Shown: positions 1-9,058 of the stretch, piece by piece
How positions within the stretch are numbered: the first letter of the stretch is position 1
Layout of the letters: each line of letters begins with the position of its first letter
Assembly: GCA_019636375.1 (NCBI GenBank)
Contig: JAHBXS010000001.1
Span: 868,001 to 932,000 of the forward strand
Reading direction: 5' to 3'
Length of the DNA: 64,000 nucleotides
Source: Pirellulaceae bacterium
Lineage (GTDB): Bacteria > Planctomycetota > Planctomycetia > Pirellulales > Pirellulaceae
Notes under the pieces: model-generated
The model's database searches: none
What the model was told of the DNA's origin: nothing
What the model saw: only the letters and a program-made list of their open reading frames with translations
Made by a program: the position numbers and the translations under genes

Positions 1-209
1 CCGGGCGTAAAGCTCGTGTAACTCCATGAATACTGAGGTCGGTCAGCAAGCCACGCCGCTGTTCCATCAAACGTGTTGAAGTTCTCGGTCACAGGAGTCA
101 TGAACGAAGTGATATCAGCATTTGAAGTCTTCGCATTAAACGAAAGCGAAACCCAACAAAAGGCCATGACACTCAAAACGTAACCACAAAAAAATCGTGA
201 TCCAGCCAT
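1..209 (-). CDS. Secreted protein, N-terminal part only (runs off the window)
   Basis: An open frame starts at an ATG at 209 and stays open to the window edge, giving about 69 residues. The first 31 or so form a signal peptide: a short basic start (MAGSRFF), a hydrophobic stretch (SVMAFCWVSLSF) and a plausible cleavage site after SNA. The mature start (DITSFMTPVTENFNTFDG) resembles the opening of planctomycete PEP-CTERM or LamG-like exported proteins, but the C-terminus that would decide this is outside the window. The ribosome binding site is weak (AAAGAAG). Function unknown. Confidence 0.6.
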   Translation of the reverse strand, partial: MAGSRFFCGYVLSVMAFCWVSLSFNAKTSNADITSFMTPVTENFNTFDGTAAWLADRPQYSWSYTSFTP

Positions 210-546
210 TTTTCGCACTTCTTTCAATCAAAAAAACAACAAAATTCCGTTACTCAAAACTGTCGAAGTTGACACCGAGGTTACCCAGTTTACCTAACGG
301 TTCTCGAACATGCAATTACCGAATAGGAGGAATTTTCAAAAAATTATGGTCTTAGGGAATGGATAAAATCTATTGAGAATCCATGAAGTCGACGATTTTA
401 TCGAATTTTCGGATTATGTAAGCATGGCAGGCCTTTTGCGAAGCAGTGCCGCAAAGCATGAAAAACTTGAGTTTTTTGGCTAACTCGCCGATCCGATCCC
501 CTAAATTATCAGTTCCGCAGCATCCTCCCTGCTCGATTTTGTGGCC
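210..546. other. Intergenic region, nothing recognised
   Basis: This 337-bp stretch lies between the start of the edge gene and the stop of the DUF1501 gene, both on the minus strand. I see no open frame with coding character, no strong hairpin with a T-run and no repeat. It should contain the promoter of the edge gene. Confidence 0.4.
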
Positions 547-1875
547 TTACACGTAAAGCTCGCGGATTGGGTGGCCCTCGCTAATGGCTAGGGGGCGACC
601 GATGGGGGTCATTAGTTCGTCCGAATAGTCGATCCCCATCAAGTCAAAAATCGTGGCGTGTACGTCGTGAAGCGGTCGAGCGTTTTTCAAATCGGAATGG
701 CGGTCTTTTGTCTCCCGTTTGGGATCGGGGTTCGTCTCCCCCACCACCCGGCCACCTTGAATCCCACCTCCGGCAATCGCGAGAGAAAATCCATGCGGCC
801 AGTGGTCGCGACCACCAAGTGGATTGAGCCACGGCGTCCTTCCAAATTCACCTCCGCACAGAACTAGGGTTGAATCGAGGAGATCATGTTCTCGCAAATC
901 TGCGATCAAAGAAGCGAACGCCGGATCGAGAATTTTAATTCGACCGGCCTGCAGATTGTGATTGTCCACATGCGTGTCCCACCCCCCTAACGTTACCTCC
1001 ACACAACGCACCCCAGCCTGAATCAGACGAAACGCAGCGAGGCAGCCTCGACCAAACGGAGTGTCGCCATACTTGAGTTGTTCGGAAGTCGGGAGTTTCG
1101 AAACGTCGAATGCTTCGAGTTGTTCCGACGACATCATTCTAATCGCTGCGTCGATATTTGCCGTTCCGAATGGGTTCGTGTTCTGAGAGGGGCGTTGCCT
1201 TCCCCGGGCAAAATGCTGATTGATTTGCTCAAGGTCTTGTAACCGCTGCTGTTGCCTGTTGTTAGCAACGGTTGGTTTCATGTCGGGAACCGGGTTCACT
1301 GGATCACCAATCCGAAAGGCATCGAATTGATCTCCGAGATACCCACCGCGTGCAGGAAACCCACCGGGCAAAATCGATACGTGGCGAGGAATATCGACGA
1401 CTTGTGAATCGACCGCCTGTAATTGATGACAGATAATTCCGCCGATCGCTGGATGAACGAGCGTCGGGTCGGGACGAAAACCGGTCTTAATGTTGTAGAT
1501 GGCGCGTTCATGGTCCCCTTCCTCACTGGTGATTGCTCGGATGAGTGATACCGCATCCATTTGCTCGGCAAGTTGCTCGAACCCTTCGCCCAATCGTATG
1601 CCTGGCACATTTGTCTTGCGAGCCTGCGAGCCGTAGGCGATTTCGGTGCCCGGGTGCGGGTCAAACGTTTCGAGTTGGCTCGGTGCACCCTCCAGCCAAA
1701 GTAAAATCACCGATTTCGCACCAGCAGACTTTTGCCGTTCCGCTTGCCGAGCCAAGCCCGTAGCCAGCGGAGTCAGCCAACTCAAGCCACTGAGCCCCGC
1801 CATTCTCAGCAACGTGCGGCGACTGAAGTGAACGGAACTCCCACAACCTTCGAAAATCTCGTCGTCTCGATCCAT
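547..1875 (-). CDS. DUF1501 domain-containing protein (Tat-exported, sulfatase-like fold)
   Basis: About 442 residues. The start is the ATG at 1875, one base after the TAA stop of the upstream DUF1553 gene; a longer in-frame reading would overlap that gene. Residues about 15-42 carry a twin-arginine signal (SRRTLLRMAG followed by a hydrophobic run). Family-typical features follow: LWLEGAPSQLETFDPHPG near the N-terminus, GGWDTHVDN in the middle, and GGEFGRTPW plus GGRDHWP toward the C-terminus, which resemble metal-binding blocks of the alkaline phosphatase/sulfatase superfamily. DUF1501 proteins are abundant in planctomycetes and nearly always paired with DUF1549/DUF1553 partners, as here. 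Their substrate is unknown; a periplasmic role in polysaccharide or sulfate-ester metabolism is often guessed. The family call is firm; the function is not. Confidence 0.9.
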   Translation of the reverse strand: MDRDDEIFEGCGSSVHFSRRTLLRMAGLSGLSWLTPLATGLARQAERQKSAGAKSVILLWLEGAPSQLETFDPHPGTEIAYGSQARKTNVPGIRLGEGFEQLAEQMDAVSLIRAITSEEGDHERAIYNIKTGFRPDPTLVHPAIGGIICHQLQAVDSQVVDIPRHVSILPGGFPARGGYLGDQFDAFRIGDPVNPVPDMKPTVANNRQQQRLQDLEQINQHFARGRQRPSQNTNPFGTANIDAAIRMMSSEQLEAFDVSKLPTSEQLKYGDTPFGRGCLAAFRLIQAGVRCVEVTLGGWDTHVDNHNLQAGRIKILDPAFASLIADLREHDLLDSTLVLCGGEFGRTPWLNPLGGRDHWPHGFSLAIAGGGIQGGRVVGETNPDPKRETKDRHSDLKNARPLHDVHATIFDLMGIDYSDELMTPIGRPLAISEGHPIRELYV

Positions 1876-1876
1876 G

Positions 1877-3535
1877 TTAATGACTCCAGCCAAATTCGGC
1901 GCTATTGAAGAGTGCCCAAAACAAATCCTGCACGGTTTCTTTTTGAGAAATCCCACTTTTCCTCAATCGTTCGACAACATAACTCGTTTCTGCTGCTGTC
2001 GGGTAACGAGTGAAGCAGGCGAGATACAATACCTCGGCAATTTTTTCTGGATTGGGAGCCGCAGAAGAAATCCGTGCCGGCGCTAGCAGGTCGTTGTCGA
2101 TCCGCTCGCGAATCATGTCCCCGTTCATCAAGAGTAGGCGTTGTGTCACCGTTTCGCCTCGCGCGACAAATTCGTCTTTACCAAAGTCTCCGAATCGGTT
2201 GATGAATTCGTTTTGTCGTCCAAAGAATTCCAGGCGACTGACAATCCCTGCGCGCGCGTCAATCGTCTTGAGCGTGGTGGCTTGCAAGAGAGAGCGAGCG
2301 ACTTGCTCCGGACGCAGTCGCGTCAGAGGAAAAACGGCGAGCTGTTTTTCGTGCTCCGTTGTGATCTCAAAGTCAGCCGAGCTGTCGAGTTGAAAAACGC
2401 GGGTAGCGGCGATCAGGCGAATGGTTCGCTGGATGTCAAAACCATGCGCGATAAAATCATCGGCGAGCAGTTCCAACTCTGGAGGGAGCTCTTTCCCCCA
2501 AGGAATATCATCGATTGGTTCGATAAGCGGACGGCCAAACATCACTGCCCACAATCGGTTAACAGCAGCCCGAGCAAAGGGTTTGTTTTCGGGATGAGTG
2601 ATCCATTGGGCAAGCCGCCAGCGTAATTCACCCTGCTCGGGTAGTAGGTGTTCCAAATAGGGCACTCGTGGTTCGATAACCGAAGGTTGATTGTCGTCAA
2701 GAAGTTGAAACTGATACGACGGACTTTGGCGACGGTCTTGAACTCCGGCCAACGAGATTTTGGTTTGTCCAAAAAATGCTGCCAAATGATGAAAATCAAT
2801 TTGCTCGCCCCCCTTGGGCTGATTCCAATCTCCCAATTGAATCGTGCCTAAGAAATCGTCGTGGCACTCAAGGCAGTCAAGTCGCATGGCTAACATCGAG
2901 CGACTGGTCTTGGCCGCCAATTCGATGGCGTTGGTATCACCGTCTTGGTCTTGAATCGTGTTGGCAGAGACGTAATTCGTTTGCGGTGTGTCGGTCCATA
3001 GTCCCTTTCCAGCCAACAGGTCTCGAGCGACTTGATCGTACGGGCGGTTCATCTGAAACTGGTCGGACAGCCACTCAGTGAAGCGATGACGGCGGAAAAC
3101 AATGAACGGGCCATCTTCGACTCCCACGAAACCTCGCGCAAAACGCTCTGCCAAATGATCGCTCGTGCGACGGTCTTCAAGCAGTCGAGCGAGCCACCAA
3201 TCGAGTCGGTCCTGTTCGGGAATGGACTCGATTCGCCGAAGCTCTTCGATTGAAGGTACTGTTCCTGCCAAACTCAGGCCGAGGCGGCGCAACAGAACGT
3301 TTTGATCGGCAACAGCCGACGGTTCGATATTCGCCGCGAGCCAACGATTTTCAAAAACTTCGTCAACCGCACGAGCAATCGTCTTGATTTCGCGATTGGT
3401 TTCTTTAATTTTCGCGAACGTTTTCGGGGTAGGAACTCGTTCTTTGGTGAAGAAGGCAATAAAAACCAAACAGACGCCAGTGGCCAGTGTGAGTGACAAC
3501 AGCCAATTTTTGTGACTCGACCTAACGTTGCTCAT
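1877..3535 (-). CDS. DUF1549/DUF1553 domain-containing secreted protein
   Basis: About 552 residues from the ATG at 3535; a TTG 12 bases upstream is in frame but less likely. An N-terminal membrane anchor or signal lies at residues about 10-30. The DUF1549 part has a VLLRRLGLSLAGTVPS block, and around residue 230 a CLECHD motif matches the CxxCH heme-attachment signature often present in this family. The DUF1553 part holds HPENKPFARAAVNRLWAVMFGRPL and a C-terminal YLACFTRYPTAAE block. It lies immediately upstream of the DUF1501 gene with a one-base gap, so the two are almost certainly co-translated. Compared with full-length relatives it lacks an obvious N-terminal cytochrome-type domain. Reaction unknown. 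Confidence 0.88.
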   Translation of the reverse strand: MSNVRSSHKNWLLSLTLATGVCLVFIAFFTKERVPTPKTFAKIKETNREIKTIARAVDEVFENRWLAANIEPSAVADQNVLLRRLGLSLAGTVPSIEELRRIESIPEQDRLDWWLARLLEDRRTSDHLAERFARGFVGVEDGPFIVFRRHRFTEWLSDQFQMNRPYDQVARDLLAGKGLWTDTPQTNYVSANTIQDQDGDTNAIELAAKTSRSMLAMRLDCLECHDDFLGTIQLGDWNQPKGGEQIDFHHLAAFFGQTKISLAGVQDRRQSPSYQFQLLDDNQPSVIEPRVPYLEHLLPEQGELRWRLAQWITHPENKPFARAAVNRLWAVMFGRPLIEPIDDIPWGKELPPELELLADDFIAHGFDIQRTIRLIAATRVFQLDSSADFEITTEHEKQLAVFPLTRLRPEQVARSLLQATTLKTIDARAGIVSRLEFFGRQNEFINRFGDFGKDEFVARGETVTQRLLLMNGDMIRERIDNDLLAPARISSAAPNPEKIAEVLYLACFTRYPTAAETSYVVERLRKSGISQKETVQDLFWALFNSAEFGWSH

Positions 3536-4040
3536 CTTCGCCGCCAAGTTCTCGGTTGATTTCCCTTTAGACCCGATTCTCTATCATAACGTACCCTCTA
3601 ATGGTGCGCAGAGTTTTTAGAATGAGCCTTAAACGTCACGAATAGATCGTTATGACGAAGGTGTGAAAAAGCCGCATTTGCCAAAACCATCGGCTCAACC
3701 CAATCATGGACTTCGTCGTGGAAAAGAAAATATTTCTGAGAATTTTAAAATTTGCAACAAATTCTTTCTTCGAATCTCAATTCAGACTTTCGAGACTTGG
3801 ATTATGCCCAAAATTGCAAGCCTTTCTAAAAACAACCCTCCCCAGATGAAGGTAAAATAATTGCTCCTCGTTTTGCATTGCCTGGTAACATCGCTGTGGG
3901 GCGTGCCTGATCATTGGGGAACTCGTTCAATTGAAGGCAAGGAACTCGGGTAAAAAAATTCTGGGCCTGAGCCTTAAGTTGCCGGAGTTTTTAGAGAATA
4001 GACCTGGAGTTAGGGACCAATCCGCTTAGGAGATTGTCTG
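3536..4040. other. Divergent intergenic region
   Basis: About 500 bp between the divergently transcribed DUF1553 gene and a membrane-protein gene. Small open frames here lack ribosome binding sites and coding character. A good Shine-Dalgarno sequence (AGGAGA, 4028-4033) sits at the right end, seven bases before the GTG at 4041. No other structure was recognised. Confidence 0.4.
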
Positions 4041-5483
4041 GTGAAACTGCATTTTCTAAAAGAGACGCTAATGAGCCAGCAATCGGGCAACGGAATAAAG
4101 CGCCTCACGGATACCAGAGATTCTGAGGAAACCGGTCCTCCTCTGGCGGAGGTCGTTCGGCGGGCTGATTTTGAATGGCAAATGGAAGAACCCGCTCTTC
4201 CCGATGTCGTTCATCGCGGACCTCAATACAAAAGTTGGGTCTTTCGTTATGGCCAATGGGTGGGAACGAAGGCCAATTTCCTGTTTGGTCTGTCGGCGAT
4301 GACACTACTTCTGGCAGTAGTGGCAAACATTCCGGTGCTGCAACTTTTGAGCTTTGGCTATTTGCTGGAGTCATCAGGACGAGTATCGCGAACGGGGAAG
4401 TTTCGTTCGGGATTTCCTGGGTTACGGCAAGCGTCGGTGATTGCTCGCGGTTTGTTGGGGACATTGATTTGCCTCGCGCCGTTGATGATCGTCGCAAATC
4501 TCTGGTATTCGGCTCATTTGATCGACCCGCTTAGCTTTCAAACGCGGGGGTTGAGAATTTTGCAGTTCGTTCTCGCGATGATGACGATCCCGCATGTGTT
4601 TGCAGCGTGGTTTTGCGGCGGCCAGTTTCGACATTTTATTTGGCCGGTGATTGCTCCCTTGTCCCTGGGCTTTTGGTTGTTCCGTAAAATGTTAGCTTCA
4701 ACAATGTTGCGGCCAATTCTTGGCTGGATGGCCGGTTGGATTTCGCCCTATTTGCTCGAAGACATTGGAGCCGTCGAAAGACTCGAACGATGGTTTTTGC
4801 CCGCAGTGTTATGGGATCACCTTAGGCGGCAGACGTTGTGGATTTCTGCTCGCGACCGTTTGTGGAGTTTTGTCGAGTCGTTTCGTTTGGGGCGATTGCT
4901 TGAATTGGGACTGTTGGGATTCTGCGGAACGGCAATTTGGTTGGCCATTCCGACCGCGCTATTACTCGTCGCGACGATACGCGAGTCTCCATTGAATGTG
5001 TTAGTTTCAGTGTTGGGGATTGGTTCCGCGAGTTTGGTGTTCTCAGGTTTGTTTTTTCTTCAAACCTCGTATGCCGCGACCGGAAAATTCAGAAGTTTTT
5101 TTGATTTTCCGGCGACTTGGCGGCGCGCGACGCGAGCTCCGATTTGGTTTTTGGTGGCAGTGACAATTTCAATCGTCTTGGCCTTGCCGTTATTCCTGGC
5201 GAAAATCGAAGAAATTCCGCGAGAATTAATGTGGACCCTGAGCCTGTTCTATGTCTGCTGCAGTTGGAGCAGCCGGGTTCTGTTGGGGTGGGCCTACGGT
5301 CGCTCAATGAGTCGCGATAAACCTCGGGCTTGGTGGTGGTGTTGGCCGACTTTGAGTTTAATCGGCGGCGTGTCCTTCGTTTATGCTTTTATTTTGTTTT
5401 TTACCCGCTACCTGAGTTGGCATGGTGCATGGAGCACGATTGAAAACCCAGTTTTCTTACTCCCAGCTCCGTTTTGGCTGTAA
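4041..5483 (+). CDS. Polytopic inner-membrane protein of unknown function
   Basis: About 480 residues. I chose the GTG at 4041 because AGGAGA lies seven bases upstream; an ATG at 4071 (MSQQSGNG) is an alternative giving 470 residues. After a charged N-terminal region of about 80 residues there are roughly eight hydrophobic segments, for example TLLLAVVANIPVLQLLSFGYL, LGTLICLAPLMIVANLWY, FVLAMMTIPHVFAAWF and FLVAVTISIVLALPLFL. There is no transporter signature, nucleotide-binding motif or catalytic cluster that I recognise. It is followed two bases after its stop by a palindromic repeat and then by the convergent tex gene, so it is probably transcribed alone. Confidence 0.75.
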   Translation: MKLHFLKETLMSQQSGNGIKRLTDTRDSEETGPPLAEVVRRADFEWQMEEPALPDVVHRGPQYKSWVFRYGQWVGTKANFLFGLSAMTLLLAVVANIPVLQLLSFGYLLESSGRVSRTGKFRSGFPGLRQASVIARGLLGTLICLAPLMIVANLWYSAHLIDPLSFQTRGLRILQFVLAMMTIPHVFAAWFCGGQFRHFIWPVIAPLSLGFWLFRKMLASTMLRPILGWMAGWISPYLLEDIGAVERLERWFLPAVLWDHLRRQTLWISARDRLWSFVESFRLGRLLELGLLGFCGTAIWLAIPTALLLVATIRESPLNVLVSVLGIGSASLVFSGLFFLQTSYAATGKFRSFFDFPATWRRATRAPIWFLVAVTISIVLALPLFLAKIEEIPRELMWTLSLFYVCCSWSSRVLLGWAYGRSMSRDKPRAWWWCWPTLSLIGGVSFVYAFILFFTRYLSWHGAWSTIENPVFLLPAPFWL

Positions 5484-5484
5484 G

Positions 5485-5584
5485 AGCCTATCCCAAAAGG
5501 GGTCAGACCCTTTGGAGGCTAAGCGAAATTTTACGTTGTTTTGTTGTCAAACCGGAGAGGGTCTGACCCCTTTTGGGATAGGCT
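5485..5584. repeat. REP/MITE-like palindromic repeat, copy 1
   Basis: A 100-bp element with perfect 27-bp inverted arms (5485-5511 and 5558-5584) around a 46-bp centre. The arm core is AAAAGGGGTCAGACCCT. A second copy in reverse orientation lies at 60719-60814, with the same arms and nearly the same centre (GGAGGCTAAGCGAAATTT is shared). It falls exactly between two convergent genes, starting two bases after the stop of the membrane-protein gene, so its RNA hairpin could also end transcription from both sides. This arm sequence resembles known bacterial REP elements mobilised by REP-associated tyrosine transposases; no such transposase is in this window. Confidence 0.85.
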
Positions 5585-5599
5585 GTAAAGCGAAACCAA

Positions 5600-8500
5600 T
5601 TATTCTTGATCGGACTCGGGGGTCGGTTTTTGTTGCGTGTAAAACTGCGCCAAATCCGAGAAGGAACGCATCGGTTTCTTGCCGGCGAGAACGTCATCGT
5701 TCAGAGGTGCAATGGGTTTCGGTTTGGTAGGTTTCGCGGCGTAGGTGCGACCTTCGTCCCGATTCCGTTTATTACCTTTGCCGCCTCCTCCGCTACCGCG
5801 AAATTGATTGGAGCGTTCGAATCTCCCGGGTTTTCGTTCTGGTTTCGCGGCTTGATTTCGATCAGTGCGAGGTTTGCCGCCGCGTTGTGTTTTATTTTCG
5901 GCTGTCGCAACTGAGGCTGTTGCTTCTGGTTTCGCTCCCGAGGTTGGTTTCCTGCGGCGATTGCCGTGCCCACGCGGCTGGCGTTCGACTTTGGGCGTTC
6001 CCGGTTTAATTGCAGTGAGTTTCACTCGCCGTCGAGCCACGTCGATTTCTTTCACCCAAGTCAAGAGCGCGTCACCGACGGCAAATTGTTGGTGCAAATC
6101 TTGAATGTAACCTGCGGATAATTCACTGACGTGAACGAGACAACTTGAACCCAAGCCCACATCCACAAAGACGCCGAAATCAACCACATTCACGACTTGT
6201 GACTGGAGTTCCATTTGCGGTTCGAGGTCTTCGAGTTTAATGATCCCGCTTCGGAAAACAGGTCCGCTAAATTTTTGTCGTGGGTCGTGGCGTGGTCTTT
6301 CGAGTGATTTCAAAATGTCGCGCAACATCAGTTCGCCGACTTGAAATTCCTGAGCGAGTGTTGCCGCGTTAAGTTCTGTGAGCTTGTGAAGGGTCTCCGC
6401 CGCCTGTGATTCATTTTTGTCTTGGGCCTGCGCGTCCAAAAGTTGGCCGGCCATCCAGTCGTCAACAGAGAGTCCAATTTTTTTGAGGATTTGCTCGGCG
6501 ATGTGATAGCTCTCGGGATGAATCGCCGTCTCGTCGAGAGGATTCGTTCCTTCGTAAACTCGCAAAAAGCCAGCCGACTGGACGAACGTGGCCTCGCCGA
6601 TCCCAGCAACTTCGCGGAGTTCTTGTCGATTAGTAATCGGCTTTGCGGTGCGCTGTTCCAATAATCGTTTCGCCGTTAGCTGATTGAGTCCGGCGACATA
6701 TTTCAATAGTGCCGTGCTGGCGGTGTTCGAATTCACGCCTACAAAGTTGACACAGGATTCTACGACATCGTCGAGCGACTCAGCCAAATGTTTGGCCTTG
6801 ATGTCATGTTGATACAAGCCAACGCCGAGATGTCCCGGGCTGATTTTCACGAGTTCCGAAAGAGGGTCTTGAATTCTGCGACCGATGGAAACGGCGCTGC
6901 GGGCGTGAGGGAGCAGGTCGGGGAGTTCTTCCTTGCCGATTTCGCTTGTGGAATAAGTGCTCGCGCCAGCTTCATTGGCAATAACGTATTTGATGTCGAG
7001 ATCGGCAATGTCTTCGCGAATAGCGTCAGAGACCAAAATCTCAGCTTCGCGACAAGCGGTGCCGTTGCCGATGACCACTAAGTCAACTTGATGATCGCGG
7101 ATCAATTTCGAGAGTTTTGCTCGGCTTTCGATTCGTCGTTGTTCATTGCCGACGATAAACACTCGGTCCGAATGAATCGGATTTCCTTGAGCGTCGAGGA
7201 TCGCAATGGAGCATCCGTTTTTGTATCCAGGATCGATAGATAAAACACGTTTTCCCCTGACAGGAGGTCGAAGCAGTAGTGCCTTGAGGTTGTGTGCAAA
7301 AACTTGGACCGCATGTCGTTCAGCCGAGTCGGTCAATTCGCGTCTGACCTCTCGTTCCAAACTGGGCAGAACCATTCGGTGCAGGGCATCCAGCGCGCAT
7401 TCTTCAAGAAATGGTTTAAAAGGATGCTCGGACGGCACGAGAAGTTCAAGAGCACGCTTGTCAAGAGCTTCCTGATCAACCCGAACTTTGATCTTGAGTT
7501 GTCCGCTACGTTCGCCACGATTAATCGCAAGAACTCGGTGATTGGGGATTCTCTTGATGGATTCCGCGAAGTTATCGTAGTCTTTGAAAGGATGAGGCGG
7601 AGTCTTTTTCTTTTTCGGTTTTCGCCGTTTCGCCTTTTGGCTCGCTTCGTCAGCTTTAGAAGGCGGCGGAGAAGTTGGGGTGGTTTCGCTCAATTCAGCG
7701 TTCAATTCCAACGGCGAATCGGTAACAATTTGCAAAACAGGTTCGTGTTCCATCCCTAGAGCCGATTCGGCATGAGGAAGCGGGTCAGATGAAATCGAAC
7801 TTGTTTGAGTCAAGCCGGAAGCCAAATTTGAGTCCCGATTTTCCGACGATTCAGCGACGAGTGAGGGGTGTTCACCGCTCGCGACGGATTCGGTCTCCGT
7901 ATCGTTAGCGGGAACTTGTTCTGGATTGGTCTCAATTTCTGCCATGGATGGTGGGGGAGTTACGGAAGCGCCCTCCAGATCAGAATTGGTTGCCGCATTC
8001 GCCGATTCGCCGGTTTTCGAATTTTGTTCCGTCGCGGTCTCTTCAGTGGCGTTGGGATCGGTGGAGTTTTCAGATTGAACCAATTTACAAGTCAATTCTG
8101 AACTGTTCCAAATAATTTTGCGGAGTTCACGTCGCAGGTCACTTTGCTCGCTCATTCGTTCGGCGATCAAATGGCGAACACCGGCGATAACGTCGTCGAC
8201 TGAATTCAGGCCTTTGTCAACTCGGACAAATTCTGTTGCGCGGGATGGCAGATCGACGTCGGGTCGAGAGCCTTCAAAAATCTCGTCCGCGATTGGCTCA
8301 AGCCCTTGTTGTCGCGCGGTTGTGGCGAGTGATTGTTTTTTTGGTTTGTACGGAAGGTATAGGTCTTCCAGACGACGACTGTTGGAGGCCGCTTCAATGT
8401 CTTTGGCGAGGGCTTCGGTGAGTTTGCCTTGAGATTCGATTGACTTTAGGACAAACGCCTTTCGCTCAGCGAGAGCGCGGAGTTCGGCAGCTCTTTGCTT

Positions 8501-8662
8501 GATGGCCGACAATTGATCGGCATCAAGGCCATTGGTCTGGTCTTTACGGAACCGAGCGACAAACGGAATCGCGTTTCCTTCGTCCAGCAGTCGCACGGCG
8601 GCGTTAACAGAATCATTCGAGAGCTTCAGGTCGCGAGCAATTATCGCAATTTCGTCAATCAT
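5600..8662 (-). CDS. tex: Tex-family RNA-binding transcription accessory protein with a large acidic insert
   Basis: About 1020 residues, against about 770-800 for typical Tex. The order is an N-terminal Tex domain with helix-hairpin-helix character (ARFRKDQTNGLD, LEDLYLPYKPKK), a YqgF/RNase H-like domain (VLSIDPGYKNGCSIAILD), a helix-hairpin-helix region (LREVAGIGEATF), then an S1 domain near residues 820-890 (VVNVVDFGVFVDVGLGSSCLVHVSEL). Two additions explain the length. One is a low-complexity acidic and Ser/Thr-rich insert at about residues 195-350 ending in a basic patch (KRRKPKKKK). The other is a glycine/arginine-rich C-terminal tail of about 110 residues after S1. Tex binds nucleic acid and affects transcription and stress tolerance. 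It is monocistronic and convergent with the upstream membrane-protein gene. Confidence 0.95.
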   Translation of the reverse strand: MIDEIAIIARDLKLSNDSVNAAVRLLDEGNAIPFVARFRKDQTNGLDADQLSAIKQRAAELRALAERKAFVLKSIESQGKLTEALAKDIEAASNSRRLEDLYLPYKPKKQSLATTARQQGLEPIADEIFEGSRPDVDLPSRATEFVRVDKGLNSVDDVIAGVRHLIAERMSEQSDLRRELRKIIWNSSELTCKLVQSENSTDPNATEETATEQNSKTGESANAATNSDLEGASVTPPPSMAEIETNPEQVPANDTETESVASGEHPSLVAESSENRDSNLASGLTQTSSISSDPLPHAESALGMEHEPVLQIVTDSPLELNAELSETTPTSPPPSKADEASQKAKRRKPKKKKTPPHPFKDYDNFAESIKRIPNHRVLAINRGERSGQLKIKVRVDQEALDKRALELLVPSEHPFKPFLEECALDALHRMVLPSLEREVRRELTDSAERHAVQVFAHNLKALLLRPPVRGKRVLSIDPGYKNGCSIAILDAQGNPIHSDRVFIVGNEQRRIESRAKLSKLIRDHQVDLVVIGNGTACREAEILVSDAIREDIADLDIKYVIANEAGASTYSTSEIGKEELPDLLPHARSAVSIGRRIQDPLSELVKISPGHLGVGLYQHDIKAKHLAESLDDVVESCVNFVGVNSNTASTALLKYVAGLNQLTAKRLLEQRTAKPITNRQELREVAGIGEATFVQSAGFLRVYEGTNPLDETAIHPESYHIAEQILKKIGLSVDDWMAGQLLDAQAQDKNESQAAETLHKLTELNAATLAQEFQVGELMLRDILKSLERPRHDPRQKFSGPVFRSGIIKLEDLEPQMELQSQVVNVVDFGVFVDVGLGSSCLVHVSELSAGYIQDLHQQFAVGDALLTWVKEIDVARRRVKLTAIKPGTPKVERQPRGHGNRRRKPTSGAKPEATASVATAENKTQRGGKPRTDRNQAAKPERKPGRFERSNQFRGSGGGGKGNKRNRDEGRTYAAKPTKPKPIAPLNDDVLAGKKPMRSFSDLAQFYTQQKPTPESDQE

Positions 8663-9058
8663 ACAATGGTTATCGATCGAGCAGGTAGTTACGGGCTATC
8701 TGTTGGAACAATGGTTCGCCGTGTTGTCAGCGCACCAGTCAACGTCTGATCTCGAACAGTTTCGAGACTTTCCCAAAGTGGCAATCTAGGCGATGAAGTG
8801 GTGGATTGTCAAGGATTTACCGATTTTATCATTGGCTTGGGTGGCAACATTTAGGAGGAAGCCAACGAGCGGTGATGAAGCAAAATTTAAATTGGCAGTG
8901 CTTCACAGATCGGTTTTCGGGTGATTTCTGGCGTCGAGCAGAACGTGTTTTCGCATTCTTTTGACCAAAAATTCGAAAATCATCACTCGAAGCGACCAAT
9001 TACAACCCAAATTTAAGGGTGAAATTCCCACCTTTTCCCGTTTGTTCTTCAATTTTAA
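8663..9058. other. Divergent intergenic region between tex and the flippase gene
   Basis: This stretch of 396 bp must hold promoters for both neighbours. I see AT-rich segments but no convincing paired -35/-10 boxes, no coding frame and no repeat. The flippase ATG at 9059 has no strong Shine-Dalgarno sequence. Confidence 0.4.
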
